The notes below the pieces were generated by a model. The model was given only the letters and a program-made list of their open reading frames with translations. It was not told the DNA's origin and searched no databases. Both the position numbers and the translations under genes were made by a program. Positions 8,873-17,399 of a stretch of DNA of 50,043 bases are shown here, piece after piece; position 1 is the first letter of the stretch; each line of letters starts with the position of its first letter. The stretch spans positions 1-50,043 of the forward strand of contig CALKIW010000034.1 in assembly GCA_937995875.1 (NCBI GenBank), given 5' to 3'. Source of the DNA: an uncultured Bacteroidales bacterium. GTDB taxonomy: Bacteria > Bacteroidota > Bacteroidia > Bacteroidales > Bacteroidaceae.

Positions 8873-10135
8873 TTATCGATTAGCTTTAAACTCTCTGATT
8901 CCCTCATTCACGTCTATCTTCTTGCCATCCTTGAACGCTATGATGAAACATTCAGGGAACTGTTCCAGAATTTGTTTGCGTAAACGATAGATTTCATTAT
9001 AGTTATTGCTGGCACCGTAAGTATATTTTCTATATTGGTTTTCTTCATAGAACTCACAGCCTTTCAACCCTTTAAAATTCTCGTCATCCTCCTTCAACAG
9101 CTGTCTGCTCACTAATATCTGCACTTTGAAAACAGGTTTGCTCTCGTCCATGCTGCTTTTAGTCAACACGATTTTGTTGTCTTTCACATTGCTCTCAACG
9201 GGTTTGCTCGATGCTTGTGCTGTTTTGTCAGTATTATATGTATTCTGTAATGGGGTCTGCTCTTCTGTTTGTGGCAAGGGTTTCGGCTGTTCCACCGGCA
9301 CCATCTGTGCCTTGCGATAGGCTTTGCCGCTACGGTAAGGCACTTTTACGTTATCATTATATTTGTTCAGATAACGTATAAACGCATTGTACATTCCCTT
9401 TGTATAGAGTTCGTACCCAGCATCGGAATTTAGAAACTGCTCCTCATCCCGAGTCGAAATAAAGCCAAGTTCCAGCAATATTGCCGGCATGGAAGTTAGT
9501 CTAAGAACAGCAAGGTTGTTTTGGTGCGACCCTCCATTCTTGCGCCCGGTCGCCCTACACACTTCCTGTTGCATCAGTCGAGACAGCTCCACGCTGCGTT
9601 CTCTGTTCTTGTCTGCGATAAACTCAAACATAATATCGCTCTCTACCGAGTTGGGGTTAAAACCTTTATAGACGGTTTTATAGTTATCCTCCAGATAGAT
9701 AACCGCGTTTTCCCGCTTCGCCACATCAAGGTTTTCCTTGATTCCTCTATCTCCGGTGTTTTGTCCTCTTCCCAATGTATAGCTTTGAAAACCGTAGCCC
9801 GTGCGATGGTTTGGAAGAGCATTGATATGGACGGAAATAAACAAATCAGCCTGTTTGCTATTGGCAAAATCAGCCCTACTTTTCAAAGTGACAAATACGT
9901 CGGTCTTTCTTGTGTACAATACCTTAACGTCCGGACAATTTCTTTCGATCATCTTCCCCAGACTTAATGCATACTTCAGCGTTAAGTCTTTTTCGTTGGA
10001 AATAGCTCCTCGCGCTCCAAAGTCTCTTCCCCCATGCCCAGCGTCAATAACGAGTGTAAACTTTTTGTTGGCACCTTCAACCGCAAGTGCAAACATCAGA
10101 AGCATTAATGAAAAAGAAAAAAACTTTTTACACAT
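8873..10135 (-). CDS. N-acetylmuramoyl-L-alanine amidase (Amidase_3)
   Basis: Periplasmic zinc amidase, 420 residues from the chosen start. A signal peptide covers about 1-21. The catalytic domain shows the zinc ligands in DAGHGG, the Glu in NEKDLTLKYAL, the His in SVHINALP, and the catalytic Glu in LLELGFIS. A linker rich in Pro, Gln and Thr (about 265-330) leads to a C-terminal SPOR-like domain (VFKVQILVS to about 410) that probably targets septal peptidoglycan. The frame extends 7 codons upstream to 10156, but that ATG lies inside a TAATTTTG promoter box (10154-10161), so the Met at 10135, right before the signal peptide, is preferred. It forms an operon with the MCE gene. Confidence 0.9.
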   Translation of the reverse strand: MCKKFFSFSLMLLMFALAVEGANKKFTLVIDAGHGGRDFGARGAISNEKDLTLKYALSLGKMIERNCPDVKVLYTRKTDVFVTLKSRADFANSKQADLFISVHINALPNHRTGYGFQSYTLGRGQNTGDRGIKENLDVAKRENAVIYLEDNYKTVYKGFNPNSVESDIMFEFIADKNRERSVELSRLMQQEVCRATGRKNGGSHQNNLAVLRLTSMPAILLELGFISTRDEEQFLNSDAGYELYTKGMYNAFIRYLNKYNDNVKVPYRSGKAYRKAQMVPVEQPKPLPQTEEQTPLQNTYNTDKTAQASSKPVESNVKDNKIVLTKSSMDESKPVFKVQILVSRQLLKEDDENFKGLKGCEFYEENQYRKYTYGASNNYNEIYRLRKQILEQFPECFIIAFKDGKKIDVNEGIREFKANR

Positions 10136-10153
10136 ACCAGAATGAATATTCCG

Positions 10154-10161
10154 CAAAATTA
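10154..10161 (-). promoter_or_regulatory. -7 box of the amidase operon
   Basis: TAATTTTG on the minus strand fits TAnnTTTG and places transcription initiation after the upstream in-frame ATG, which decides the amidase start. Confidence 0.5.
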
Positions 10162-10183
10162 GTGAAAAGAATCAGAAAGCCCT

Positions 10184-10567
10184 CTATAGGTCTTCAGTTT
10201 TATCATTTATTAAATATAATTCAACACCGGCACCGTCGCAGTCGGCACCCATAGGAGGGTTGAGTTTGGTTAGGCAAACTTTAATTGAGCAGACAGCAGG
10301 CCAACGCTTCATCACCGATTTGCCTATACGGTAGGCAACATGTTCTACAAGGTTTGACGGTATTGCCATCTCATCTTTTGCAAGACTGTAAACCTCTGCA
10401 TAATTCACTGTATCCGTCACGTTGTCACTGACCATAGCGGCCGACACATTAACCTGTATCCGTAGATTCAACTCATAGTCGTTACCCGTCATACGTTCCT
10501 GCGCCTCCACACCGTGAAAGGCATGAAAGCGCAGGTTTCGTAGATAAATATAACTGTCTTTCAACAT
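10184..10567 (-). CDS. folB: Dihydroneopterin aldolase
   Basis: Folate-pathway enzyme of 127 residues that cleaves 7,8-dihydroneopterin to 6-hydroxymethyl-dihydropterin and glycolaldehyde. Conserved pieces are LRNLRFHAFHGVEAQER near the start, DTVNYAEVY at about 62-70, LVEHVAYRIG with the catalytic region, and VCLTKLNPP near the end. It starts only 9 bases after the nrdJ stop and probably shares its message. Length is normal for the family. Confidence 0.9.
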   Translation of the reverse strand: MLKDSYIYLRNLRFHAFHGVEAQERMTGNDYELNLRIQVNVSAAMVSDNVTDTVNYAEVYSLAKDEMAIPSNLVEHVAYRIGKSVMKRWPAVCSIKVCLTKLNPPMGADCDGAGVELYLINDKTEDL

Positions 10568-10576
10568 ATAATTGTT

Positions 10577-13150
10577 TTATCCGCAACGGCTGGCACCACA
10601 GTTGGTACAGATTAGGCATCCTTCTTGATAAACCAACGTTTCCTGACCACATACCGGACAAATCTGCCCGGAAGCCTTACTGCCGTCCACAACATATTTC
10701 TTCAAAGCACGCTCTACACCGTTTTTCCATGTGTTAATGCTTTCATCCTTAAGTTGCAAGGAGCCTACAAGCTTAATCACATAGTTGATAGGCATTCGGT
10801 AACGGAGCACGCCGGAGATGAGTTTGGCATAGTTCCAATATTCCGGATTAAACTTTTCACTCAGTCCTTCAACCGTTGTCTTGTATCCTCGCTTGTTTTC
10901 AAACTGGAAGTCATAGCGGTGGGTGTCGTCCTCATTGGTTTGTTTGATAATCTTTCCCTTCACTATTGACTTGGGCAATACGATTCCTTCATCATCGTCC
11001 TGCAATCCCGTGAATATCTCATACGGATATCCGTCGAGCAGTCCTACAAAGGCCACCCACTTCTCTTTGTTGTTCTGGAAACGGACAACGTCGCAGTCTA
11101 ATACTTTCGGGCGTACCTCCTGCACTGCCAACTGGTTTAAGGCGGGTACCGTGAGCGGCTCCGGAGCTTCTTTGTGTTCTTCTTTCTTCTTGTCCTTCTT
11201 AGACACGGAAATCATCACCCCCGAACGGCTTCCGTCACGATATATAGTGCATCCCTTGCAACCCGAACGCCAGGCTTCCACATAGAGTTTATTGACCAAT
11301 GTTTCGTCTACATTGTTAGGGAGATTTACCGTAACCGAAATACTATGATCTACCCACTTCTGGATGGCTCCCTGCATACGCACCTTCATCAGCCAATCCA
11401 CATCATTGGCTGTGGCCTTATAATAAGGTGAACGAGCCACAAGATTATCAATCTCCTCCTGTGTGTATTTTTTGGTGGTGTCAATACCATTGACTTCCAT
11501 CCAAGTCAGGAATTTCTTGTGGTAGACAATGTATTCCTCGAACGAATCACCCACCTCATCAACAAAGTCCACATGAACGTCGGTGTCGCTGGGATTCACC
11601 TTGCGGCGACGCTTATAAACAGGCATGAATACAGGCTCAATGCCACTTGTGGTCTGTGTCATCAGCGAAGTGGTGCCGGTTGGAGCGATGGTAAGACACG
11701 CGATATTGCGGCGACCGTATTTCTTCATGTCCTCATAGAGCTGAGGATCGGCCTCTTTCAGTCTATTTATGAAAGGGTTATTCTTCTCCCGATCTGCATC
11801 GTAGATTTCAAAAGCACCACGTTCGACAGCCATCGTTACAGAAGACCGATAGGCACTCAAAGCTAAGGTCTTATGAACTTCAACCGAAAAATCAGTTGCC
11901 TCTTGGGTGCCATACCGTAGGCCCATTGCAGCCACCATATCGCCCTCTGCAGTGATTCCTACTCCCGTACGACGTCCCATGCCGCTCTTGCGACGTATTT
12001 TCTCCCAAAGATAATGTTCCGTTGCTTTCACCTCCTCTGTCTGGGGATCCACGCCTACCTTTTCGAGAATCTTATCAATCTTCTCCATTTCCAAATCCAC
12101 AATGTCGTCCATGATACGCTGGGCGAGTTGTACATGTTTCCGAAACTTGTCGAAATTGAACGAAGCTTTATCCGTAAAGGGATTGTCTACATAACTATAC
12201 AGGTTTAAGCTCAACAAGCGACAACTGTCGTAAGGACACAAGGGAATCTCGCCACAAGGGTTGGTGCTCACTGTCCGGAAGCCCAAATCAGCATAGCAAT
12301 CAGGAATGCTCTCACGAATAATCGTGTCCCAGAACAACACGCCCGGCTCTGCACTCTTCCATGCATTGTGCACTATTTTCTCCCACAGTTTACGAGCGGA
12401 AATCTCTTTTTTCACCAAAGGCTTTTTGGCATCCAATGGGAATTGTTGTATATAAGGCTTGTCCTCTATGGCTGCTTCCATAAAGGCATCGTCTATTTTC
12501 ACGCTTACATTGGCTCCCGTTACCTTGCCTTCAGTCATCTTTGCATCAATAAAGGCCTCTGAATCCGGATGCTTAATGCCCACTGACAACATCAAAGCCC
12601 CGCGACGACCATCCTGTGCCACCTCGCGAGTTGAATTGCTGTATCGCTCCATAAAGGGTACAAGCCCCGTAGATGTCAAGGCGGAATTGTTCACAGGGCT
12701 GCCTTTCGGGCGGATGTGGCTCAAGTCATGGCCTACACCTCCACGACGTTTCATCAGCTGCACTTGTTCTTCGTCTATCTTCATGATAGCACCATAGCTA
12801 TCGGCGTCACCGTCCAGACCTATCACAAAACAATTGCTCAATGATGCCACCTGATAGCTGTTGCCGATTCCTGTCATCGGACTTCCTGCCGGGATGACAT
12901 AGCGGAAATGATCCAAGAGATCGAAAACCTCCTGTGCACTAAGTGGATTTTTATACTTCTTTTCGATACGAGCAATTTCATTGGCAATACGCCAATGCAT
13001 CTGTTCGGGCGAACACTCATAGATATGACCAAAGCTATCCTTCAAGGCATATTTGTTCACCCACACTCTGGCGGCTAATTCATCACCGCCAAAATACTTC
13101 AACGACGCAGCAAAGGCTTCGTCATAAGAGTAAATCTTTTGGTTTTCCAT
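10577..13150 (-). CDS. nrdJ: Adenosylcobalamin-dependent ribonucleotide reductase (class II)
   Basis: Reduces ribonucleotides to deoxyribonucleotides using a B12-generated radical, so it needs no oxygen or second subunit. It has 857 residues. The ten-stranded barrel contains SLSNCFVIG (first active-site Cys), NPCGEIPLCPYDSC (loop with the radical Cys) and IAPTGTTSLMTQTTSGIEPVF. Towards the end a long insertion (about 655-770) precedes a C-terminal zinc-ribbon-like module with paired CxxC motifs (CPVC, CTNC) and a final Cys pair region. No cobalamin riboswitch fits the roughly 40-base leader. A TAGTTTTG box lies at 13191-13198. Confidence 0.93.
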   Translation of the reverse strand: MENQKIYSYDEAFAASLKYFGGDELAARVWVNKYALKDSFGHIYECSPEQMHWRIANEIARIEKKYKNPLSAQEVFDLLDHFRYVIPAGSPMTGIGNSYQVASLSNCFVIGLDGDADSYGAIMKIDEEQVQLMKRRGGVGHDLSHIRPKGSPVNNSALTSTGLVPFMERYSNSTREVAQDGRRGALMLSVGIKHPDSEAFIDAKMTEGKVTGANVSVKIDDAFMEAAIEDKPYIQQFPLDAKKPLVKKEISARKLWEKIVHNAWKSAEPGVLFWDTIIRESIPDCYADLGFRTVSTNPCGEIPLCPYDSCRLLSLNLYSYVDNPFTDKASFNFDKFRKHVQLAQRIMDDIVDLEMEKIDKILEKVGVDPQTEEVKATEHYLWEKIRRKSGMGRRTGVGITAEGDMVAAMGLRYGTQEATDFSVEVHKTLALSAYRSSVTMAVERGAFEIYDADREKNNPFINRLKEADPQLYEDMKKYGRRNIACLTIAPTGTTSLMTQTTSGIEPVFMPVYKRRRKVNPSDTDVHVDFVDEVGDSFEEYIVYHKKFLTWMEVNGIDTTKKYTQEEIDNLVARSPYYKATANDVDWLMKVRMQGAIQKWVDHSISVTVNLPNNVDETLVNKLYVEAWRSGCKGCTIYRDGSRSGVMISVSKKDKKKEEHKEAPEPLTVPALNQLAVQEVRPKVLDCDVVRFQNNKEKWVAFVGLLDGYPYEIFTGLQDDDEGIVLPKSIVKGKIIKQTNEDDTHRYDFQFENKRGYKTTVEGLSEKFNPEYWNYAKLISGVLRYRMPINYVIKLVGSLQLKDESINTWKNGVERALKKYVVDGSKASGQICPVCGQETLVYQEGCLICTNCGASRCG

Positions 13151-13190
13151 CAGTTGAATAGTAAATCTAATTTTTAGAATATGGTGAATG

Positions 13191-13198
13191 CAAAACTA
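13191..13198 (-). promoter_or_regulatory. -7 box of nrdJ-folB
   Basis: TAGTTTTG on the minus strand, 40 bases before the nrdJ start; a TTG lies 22 bases further upstream (13221-13223). Confidence 0.5.
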
Positions 13199-13272
13199 CA
13201 AAAGAATTTCTTAATTATGGCAACAATCTTAAGTTTTTTAATTTTAAAATTAACCTTTTTAGAAATTTTTCA

Positions 13273-13280
13273 TATCTTTG
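13273..13280 (+). promoter_or_regulatory. -7 box of the nitroreductase gene
   Basis: TATCTTTG, 21 bases before the ATG, a close match to TAnnTTTG. No TTTG box is clear at the usual distance. Confidence 0.5.
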
Positions 13281-13301
13281 TAACAATAAAAATTTCCAAA
13301 A

Positions 13302-14042
13302 ATGAAAACCATAAACGAACGTCGGACTATCCGAAAATATTCAGAAAGAGACATTTCCAGCGATTTGTTGAACAGTCTGTTAGAACAATCTGAGCGCACA
13401 CCCACTATGGGAAATCTGCAACTCTACAGTGTGGTGGTGACTCGAAATGCACAAATGAAAGCTAAACTTTCACCCGCACATTTCAATCAGCCAATGGTGA
13501 AAGAGGCTCCTGTGGTGCTTACTTTCTGCGCAGATTTTCGCAGAACGACCCTTTGGGCAGAAGCAAGGGAAGCGCATCCCAGCTATGACAACTTCCTGAG
13601 TTTCATCAATGCTGCTACCGACGCTCTCCTTTATTGCCAAACATTCTGCAATCTCGCAGAAGAAGAAGGACTGGGCACCTGCTTTCTCGGCACAACCGTA
13701 TATATGCCACAACTAATTATAGACACCCTGAAACTTCCCCAGCTGGTTTTCCCAGTTGCCACCATCACACTTGGATGGCCGGCGGAAAAACCGGCTTTAA
13801 GCGACCGACTGCCACTCAAAAGCATTGTCCACGAAGAATGCTATGAAGATTATACTACTGCCAAAATCGACGAATACTATCAGGAGAAAGAAACCCTCCC
13901 CGAAAACAAGAAATTTGTTGAGATAAACAACAAGAAGACACTGGCACAGATCTTTACGGACATCAGATATACCAAGAAAGACAACGAAGCCATGTCAAAC
14001 GGATTGTTGGATGCGCTCAAGGCTCAGGGATTTCTCAAATAA
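13302..14042 (+). CDS. Nitroreductase-family flavoprotein (NfsA-like)
   Basis: FMN-dependent oxidoreductase-fold protein of 246 residues. The N-terminal RRTIRKYSERDIS and the following RTPTMGNLQLYS are the usual FMN-binding segments. EEEGLGTCFLGT at about 120-131 and ITLGWPAEKP at about 156-165 fit the NfsA/FRP branch. The C-terminal 60 residues (charged, EYYQEKETLPENK onward) are the extension found in that branch. The natural substrate cannot be read; NAD(P)H-dependent reduction of quinones, flavins or nitro compounds is typical. The gene stands alone between divergent nrdJ and the tRNA pair. Confidence 0.85.
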   Translation: MKTINERRTIRKYSERDISSDLLNSLLEQSERTPTMGNLQLYSVVVTRNAQMKAKLSPAHFNQPMVKEAPVVLTFCADFRRTTLWAEAREAHPSYDNFLSFINAATDALLYCQTFCNLAEEEGLGTCFLGTTVYMPQLIIDTLKLPQLVFPVATITLGWPAEKPALSDRLPLKSIVHEECYEDYTTAKIDEYYQEKETLPENKKFVEINNKKTLAQIFTDIRYTKKDNEAMSNGLLDALKAQGFLK

Positions 14043-14271
14043 CACCATATCAGAGATAAAATCCGCTTGTACACAAGCCTTGATAAAAGCTCAATGCTTA
14101 TTATAATGTTAATAAAGAGCAGCAGTCATAAGATCAAGACAAGTTTCCGGAAACCCTCTTCCACGACTGTGTATCAGCACATCAAACAAAGACCAAAACA
14201 TGTTAATGTTTACTGTTCAGCATTGCATAATTCAAATTTTAAACAAAAAGAGGAAAAAAGATGTAAAAAGA

Positions 14272-14303
14272 TTTGGTGGTACAAAATAAAAGCTATATCT
14301 TTG
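14272..14303 (+). promoter_or_regulatory. Promoter of the tRNA-Ser/tRNA-Glu unit
   Basis: TTTG at 14272-14275, a 20-base spacer, and TATCTTTG at 14296-14303: a full match to the Bacteroidetes housekeeping promoter, about 50 bases before the mature tRNA-Ser. Confidence 0.8.
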
Positions 14304-14354
14304 CAACCGCATTTCAAAAGAATGTAGCAAGGTTTACAATCCCCACAACAGGAA

Positions 14355-14441
14355 GGAAGTTTGGGTGAGTGGCTGAAACCAGCAGTTTGCTAAACTGCCG
14401 TGCGCGTTAGCGTACCGGGGGTTCGAATCCCCCAGCTTCCG
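14355..14441 (+). tRNA. tRNA-Ser (anticodon GCU)
   Basis: An 87-base class II tRNA. The acceptor stem pairs GGAAGTT with AGCTTCC, with discriminator G. The anticodon arm GCAGT-TTGCTAA-ACTGC exposes GCT, which reads AGC/AGU. A long variable arm (about 14398-14413) and the T arm CGGGG-GTTCGAATC-CCCC follow. The 3' CCA is not encoded. Confidence 0.95.
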
Positions 14442-14461
14442 CAAGGATTTAAACTTTTCTT

Positions 14462-14533
14462 GGTCGGTTCATCTAACGGTTAGGATACAAGATTCTCATT
14501 CTTGGCATAAGGGTTCGATTCCCTTACCGACTA
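14462..14533 (+). tRNA. tRNA-Glu (anticodon CUC)
   Basis: A 72-base cloverleaf. The acceptor pairs GGTCGGT with ACCGACT (one G-T pair). The anticodon arm CAAGA-TTCTCAT-TCTTG exposes CTC, which reads GAG. The T arm is AAGGG-TTCGATT-CCCTT. It lies 20 bases after tRNA-Ser and shares its promoter and terminator. CCA is not encoded. The isoacceptor is GAG-specific, so a UUC tRNA-Glu must exist elsewhere. Confidence 0.95.
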
Positions 14534-14544
14534 CAAGCAATGCA

Positions 14545-14570
14545 CGCAAGCCATAAGGCTTGCGTTTTTT
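14545..14570 (+). terminator. Terminator of the tRNA pair
   Basis: Perfect 8-bp stem CGCAAGCC / GGCTTGCG with an ATAA loop and six T, 11 bases after tRNA-Glu. Confidence 0.95.
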
Positions 14571-14917
14571 ATAGCCAAGTTTTGTAAACAAAGACTATTA
14601 ACAATTTTAATATGCTTTGTTCAACAAACGCCAAACTCATTAAGGGGCGGCAACACATAACATGATATGGTATAAATGCGTATATTGGCTATATAGCGAC
14701 AAAACTTTCGCAAAGGATGCAAAAATCTTAGGAGGCGAAGCAATGACTACCATACCATCAAACACAAGCTGACCTTTATGCGTTGTATTGCAGATGCCGG
14801 CAGGTGATTTGGAGCCATGCCCCCATGCGCAGAAAAAACAACAGACACACTATGACAACGGATAGATACCGCATGGATACTGGTCCAGACTCATTTTATT
14901 GTTCACTCTGTTCCGCC

Positions 14918-15026
14918 TCAGCCGGCTACTACCGGTTCATGTGCTACCTGCGACAAAGACAGATGGTCTTCGCGTTGCCACTACAAGGGCAGATGTTGCA
15001 ATGGCCGATATGATCTCAACGCTATA
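14918..15026 (-). ncRNA. Candidate small structured RNA
   Basis: Downstream of a leftward TTTG-N20-TACCTTTG promoter, the minus strand between 15008 and 14918 can form one nested rod: TCGGCC/GGCTGA (one wobble), CTGCC/GGTAG (one wobble), GTG/CAC, GCG/CGC and a terminal hairpin AAGAC-CATCT-GTCTT. Internal loops are small. Pairings were found by eye, no clear terminator follows, and the family is not recognised. A 6S-like rod is one possibility. Transcript ends are guesses. Confidence 0.25.
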
Positions 15027-15031
15027 ACTAC

Positions 15032-15063
15032 CAAAGGTACGGCACATTCCAATGACCTGCAAA
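15032..15063 (-). promoter_or_regulatory. Leftward promoter in a gene-free region
   Basis: On the minus strand TTTG (15060-15063), a 20-base spacer and TACCTTTG (15032-15039) match the Bacteroidetes consensus as well as the tRNA promoter does. No protein gene lies downstream within 450 bases. Confidence 0.5.
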
Positions 15064-15093
15064 TACATGCAGTTTGAAACAATTAAACAGATT

Positions 15094-15615
15094 ATGGAAT
15101 ACAAAAAAATATCAAGAAACTCAAATGACATCGATGAACTTAAAAAACTTTACATAACGTCTTTTCCAAAAGAAGAAAGGATGGCTTGGGACAGTTTGTT
15201 CCAACTCGCAAAATGGGAGAATGTAGATTTTCTGGCCTATTATAAGAATAACGAATTGGTTGGAGCAACCTACACCGTAAATCACGACAAACTGAGTTGG
15301 CTATTTTATTTTGCCGTTGTGCCGGAATTTCGCGGACAGGGAATAGGAACTAAAATACTCTCCTCCCTACTCGATGACTGCAGCGATCGTAGGCTGATGA
15401 TTGACATTGAAGACCCTGAACAGCCTGCCAAAAACACGCGCCAACGTGTCAGACGCATTGGCTTTTATAAAAGAATGGGATTCAAAGACTACGGAATTAG
15501 GCAAACAGAAAAAAACATACGATATAACATCATGGCTCACGGCGGAAAAATAACGACAGACAATTATAAGAATCTCATGAGAAGATATAGAAACTCTCTA
15601 CAGCATTCCGCATAA
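15094..15615 (+). CDS. GNAT-family acetyltransferase
   Basis: Protein of 173 residues from the chosen start MEYKKISRNS. The frame is open 14 codons further upstream, but those are not GNAT-like. The acetyl-CoA-binding motif A is VVPEFRGQGIGTKIL (about 85-99), preceded by a beta strand that runs WLFYFAVV. The later part RIGFYKRMGFKDYG is motif B. The substrate is unknown; such proteins acetylate amino groups on small molecules, peptides or antibiotics. It stands alone. A perfect 11-bp inverted repeat follows its stop. Confidence 0.8.
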   Translation: MEYKKISRNSNDIDELKKLYITSFPKEERMAWDSLFQLAKWENVDFLAYYKNNELVGATYTVNHDKLSWLFYFAVVPEFRGQGIGTKILSSLLDDCSDRRLMIDIEDPEQPAKNTRQRVRRIGFYKRMGFKDYGIRQTEKNIRYNIMAHGGKITTDNYKNLMRRYRNSLQHSA

Positions 15616-15631
15616 TCATTCAGCCACTATC

Positions 15632-15665
15632 AGCATGATGCCTCTACTACTGTCGGCATCATGCT
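15632..15665. terminator. Inverted repeat between convergent genes
   Basis: Perfect 11-bp arms AGCATGATGCC and GGCATCATGCT around a 12-base loop, between the convergent acetyltransferase and AraC-type genes. There is no T run on either side, so its role as a terminator is only likely. Confidence 0.45.
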
Positions 15666-15754
15666 CCGCAGCCGGCTCCTTTCTGTTGCAACAGCAATGA
15701 TTCACAATTATTCATGTTGTGACAGAGCCGTTATCCGTTTTGGAAACCTTAAAG

Positions 15755-16237
15755 TTATTTTGACTTATTTTTAGAGCCCGGTTTTCTCCCCCGCTTCTTA
15801 GGCTTCTCTACAAGTACTGGGTGCAACTCTAATTGTTGCATTTTGTACTCACGAGGCGTCATGCCGTTAATTTTGTAAAAAGATGCGTAAAACGATTGCC
15901 TGTTGGAGAATCCAACCATATCGGAAATCTCCTCCATCGTGAGATCCTTATAGCGTTTGTCAATAAGAATGGACATCGCTTCACGAATTCGATAGGAATT
16001 AACCAGCGAAGTGTAGTTCATGTGAAATCTGACATTCACCACCGCAGAGATATAACGTGTGTTGGTGCCCAGATCTTCCGATAGGCGCTTGGCTGAATAA
16101 TTCTTGTCTCGATACTTTTTCTGAATGATGATGATATCATTGATTCCGGCTTCAAGTTCATCCATCATCTGCGGGCTGACTAACGACCTATAAGAAGCCT
16201 CCTTTTCTTTAATTTTGGTGATATTATACTTTGCCAT
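15755..16237 (-). CDS. Short AraC-type regulator with AT-hook-like tail
   Basis: DNA-binding protein of 160 residues consisting essentially of an AraC helix-turn-helix domain (about 40-133) with no sensor domain. The two helix-turn-helix units are at about 48-68 and 101-121, followed by the family signature YKINGMTPREYK. The last 14 residues are strongly basic and include KRGRKPGSK, close to an AT-hook that would grip AT-rich minor groove. A 40-residue helical, charged N-terminal part could serve for dimerisation. A good promoter (16273-16303) precedes it. Its target is unknown; the AT-rich gene desert upstream is a candidate place to look. Confidence 0.85.
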   Translation of the reverse strand: MAKYNITKIKEKEASYRSLVSPQMMDELEAGINDIIIIQKKYRDKNYSAKRLSEDLGTNTRYISAVVNVRFHMNYTSLVNSYRIREAMSILIDKRYKDLTMEEISDMVGFSNRQSFYASFYKINGMTPREYKMQQLELHPVLVEKPKKRGRKPGSKNKSK

Positions 16238-16272
16238 AACTAAGATATTGAATCAATTATTATTACTTATCG

Positions 16273-16303
16273 CAAAGATAATAAAGTTAAGCTTATTTAC
16301 CAA
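16273..16303 (-). promoter_or_regulatory. Promoter of the AraC-type gene
   Basis: TTG at 16301-16303, a 20-base spacer and TATCTTTG at 16273-16280 on the minus strand, 36 bases before the start codon. Confidence 0.65.
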
Positions 16304-16574
16304 CATTTTTAATACTTTTTTACTAAGAATTTTTTATCCTCTAATTTATAATTACCTCTCTGCTTGCTCCTCTTTAAATCGCAAAGCGGAAAGAATATAG
16401 TCAGAAAAGGGCAAAATCACGGATTGCTAATGATTTTTTGACCATGCAAAGTCCCTACGGCCGTCTTCTATGTTCAAAGGTACAGCATCATTTTAACACG
16501 GTCTAATTATAACAGAAACAACTTTACAAACATAGGCTTATATTTGGCGTATTTAAAAATATATAAAAGATTAT

Positions 16575-16740
16575 TCGAAATTCTTCAAAATAATGAGTTT
16601 TTCGCAATCGGCTTATAACCAAGAGTATAGAGTCTATTCAAAACATTTCCATAAATAATAGTTTTCTTAACGCTTTGCCCTTAAGCCTTAACGGCATCAT
16701 CACCAAGCTGTTAAGGCGATGCGGATAAAGCTTAATCATC
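16575..16740 (+). repeat. Dispersed intergenic repeat, copy A
   Basis: Two blocks recur, diverged, at 31.2 kb and 49.8 kb. A flank at 16575-16622 (GAAA..AAAATnnTGAG..ATAA) aligns with 31205-31242. A core at 16681-16730 contains TTAAGCCTTAACGGC and TTAAGGCGATGCGG. The element is not flanked by target-site duplications that I can see. Confidence 0.45.
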
Positions 16741-17317
16741 ATGCGGATAGATAGTAACCGCAACTTGAATAGGCTGCAACGACAATAAAAGCCTATTATA
16801 GAGAAGCGGAAAATGACAAAAAATGGCATTCTGTTTCCATATTGTATGCTGGAACGATGAAAATAAAGTGCAGGAAAATGGTGAAGTTATATTGACAATT
16901 TTACCTTTTTATATTCTTATGTTCTTTATTTGGTAATAATGTGCTTAGATACTATAGAGACTACAAACAAAGCATCTTCACAGACCAATATGATATATTT
17001 TTTTCAAAAAAATGCTTGGTTTTTTGGATATAAACGCTATGGCTGCCACTAACGTCTCGTGTTACCGATTTCATGACACCACCTCTTGATATATCCCTTT
17101 GTAACATACGAGACTCTACTTTCAAAAAAAAATCTGTTAGGATTTGCCCTCTACCGTATGTGCCGGATACAAAGTGTTGGAAACCAACTACAAACTATCT
17201 TCTATTGCTGCTTTACACTTTGGGTTATCTAATGTCATTGCCTATTCGATTTATAAAAATATCATCATCGTATAAACGTCCATAGCATTGACCTGCGTTA
17301 TGCGTATTTATTTCATA

Positions 17318-17358
17318 AAATCAATTTTAGAACTATCATGAAATACAAAAATTGATTT
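17318..17358. repeat. 11-bp inverted repeat
   Basis: AAATCAATTTT at 17318-17328 and AAAATTGATTT at 17348-17358 with a 19-base loop. A second, overlapping pair TTTCAT/ATGAAA (17311-17316, 17338-17343) gives an alternative fold. Confidence 0.4.
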
Positions 17359-17399
17359 GTCTGTTGCAATGGAATCCTTTATCTTACTGAGGCTGTTGA

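Larger units (their letters stand above)
14571..15093. other. Gene-free stretch between tRNA-Glu and the acetyltransferase
   Basis: About 520 bases with no recognised protein. A plus-strand frame of roughly 74 codons without an ATG ends at about 15081 and contains a Cys-rich patch, but nothing else supports it. Minus-strand fragments are interrupted by stops. The one organised signal is a leftward promoter (15032-15063) with a foldable segment downstream, listed separately. Confidence 0.5.

Noticed and set aside
13151..13200. Possible cobalamin riboswitch ahead of the B12-dependent reductase
   Set aside because: The leader after the likely promoter box is only about 40 bases, far too short, and no B12-box-like sequence is present.
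14783..15081. Cys-rich plus-strand reading frames between the tRNA pair and the acetyltransferase gene
   Set aside because: The longer frame has no ATG, the other has no family features, and both lie opposite a better-supported leftward promoter and foldable segment.
17346..17359. 14-base word shared by 17346-17359 and the region near 42765
   Set aside because: The word is made of A and T almost only, and the surroundings do not align, so chance in AT-rich DNA is enough.
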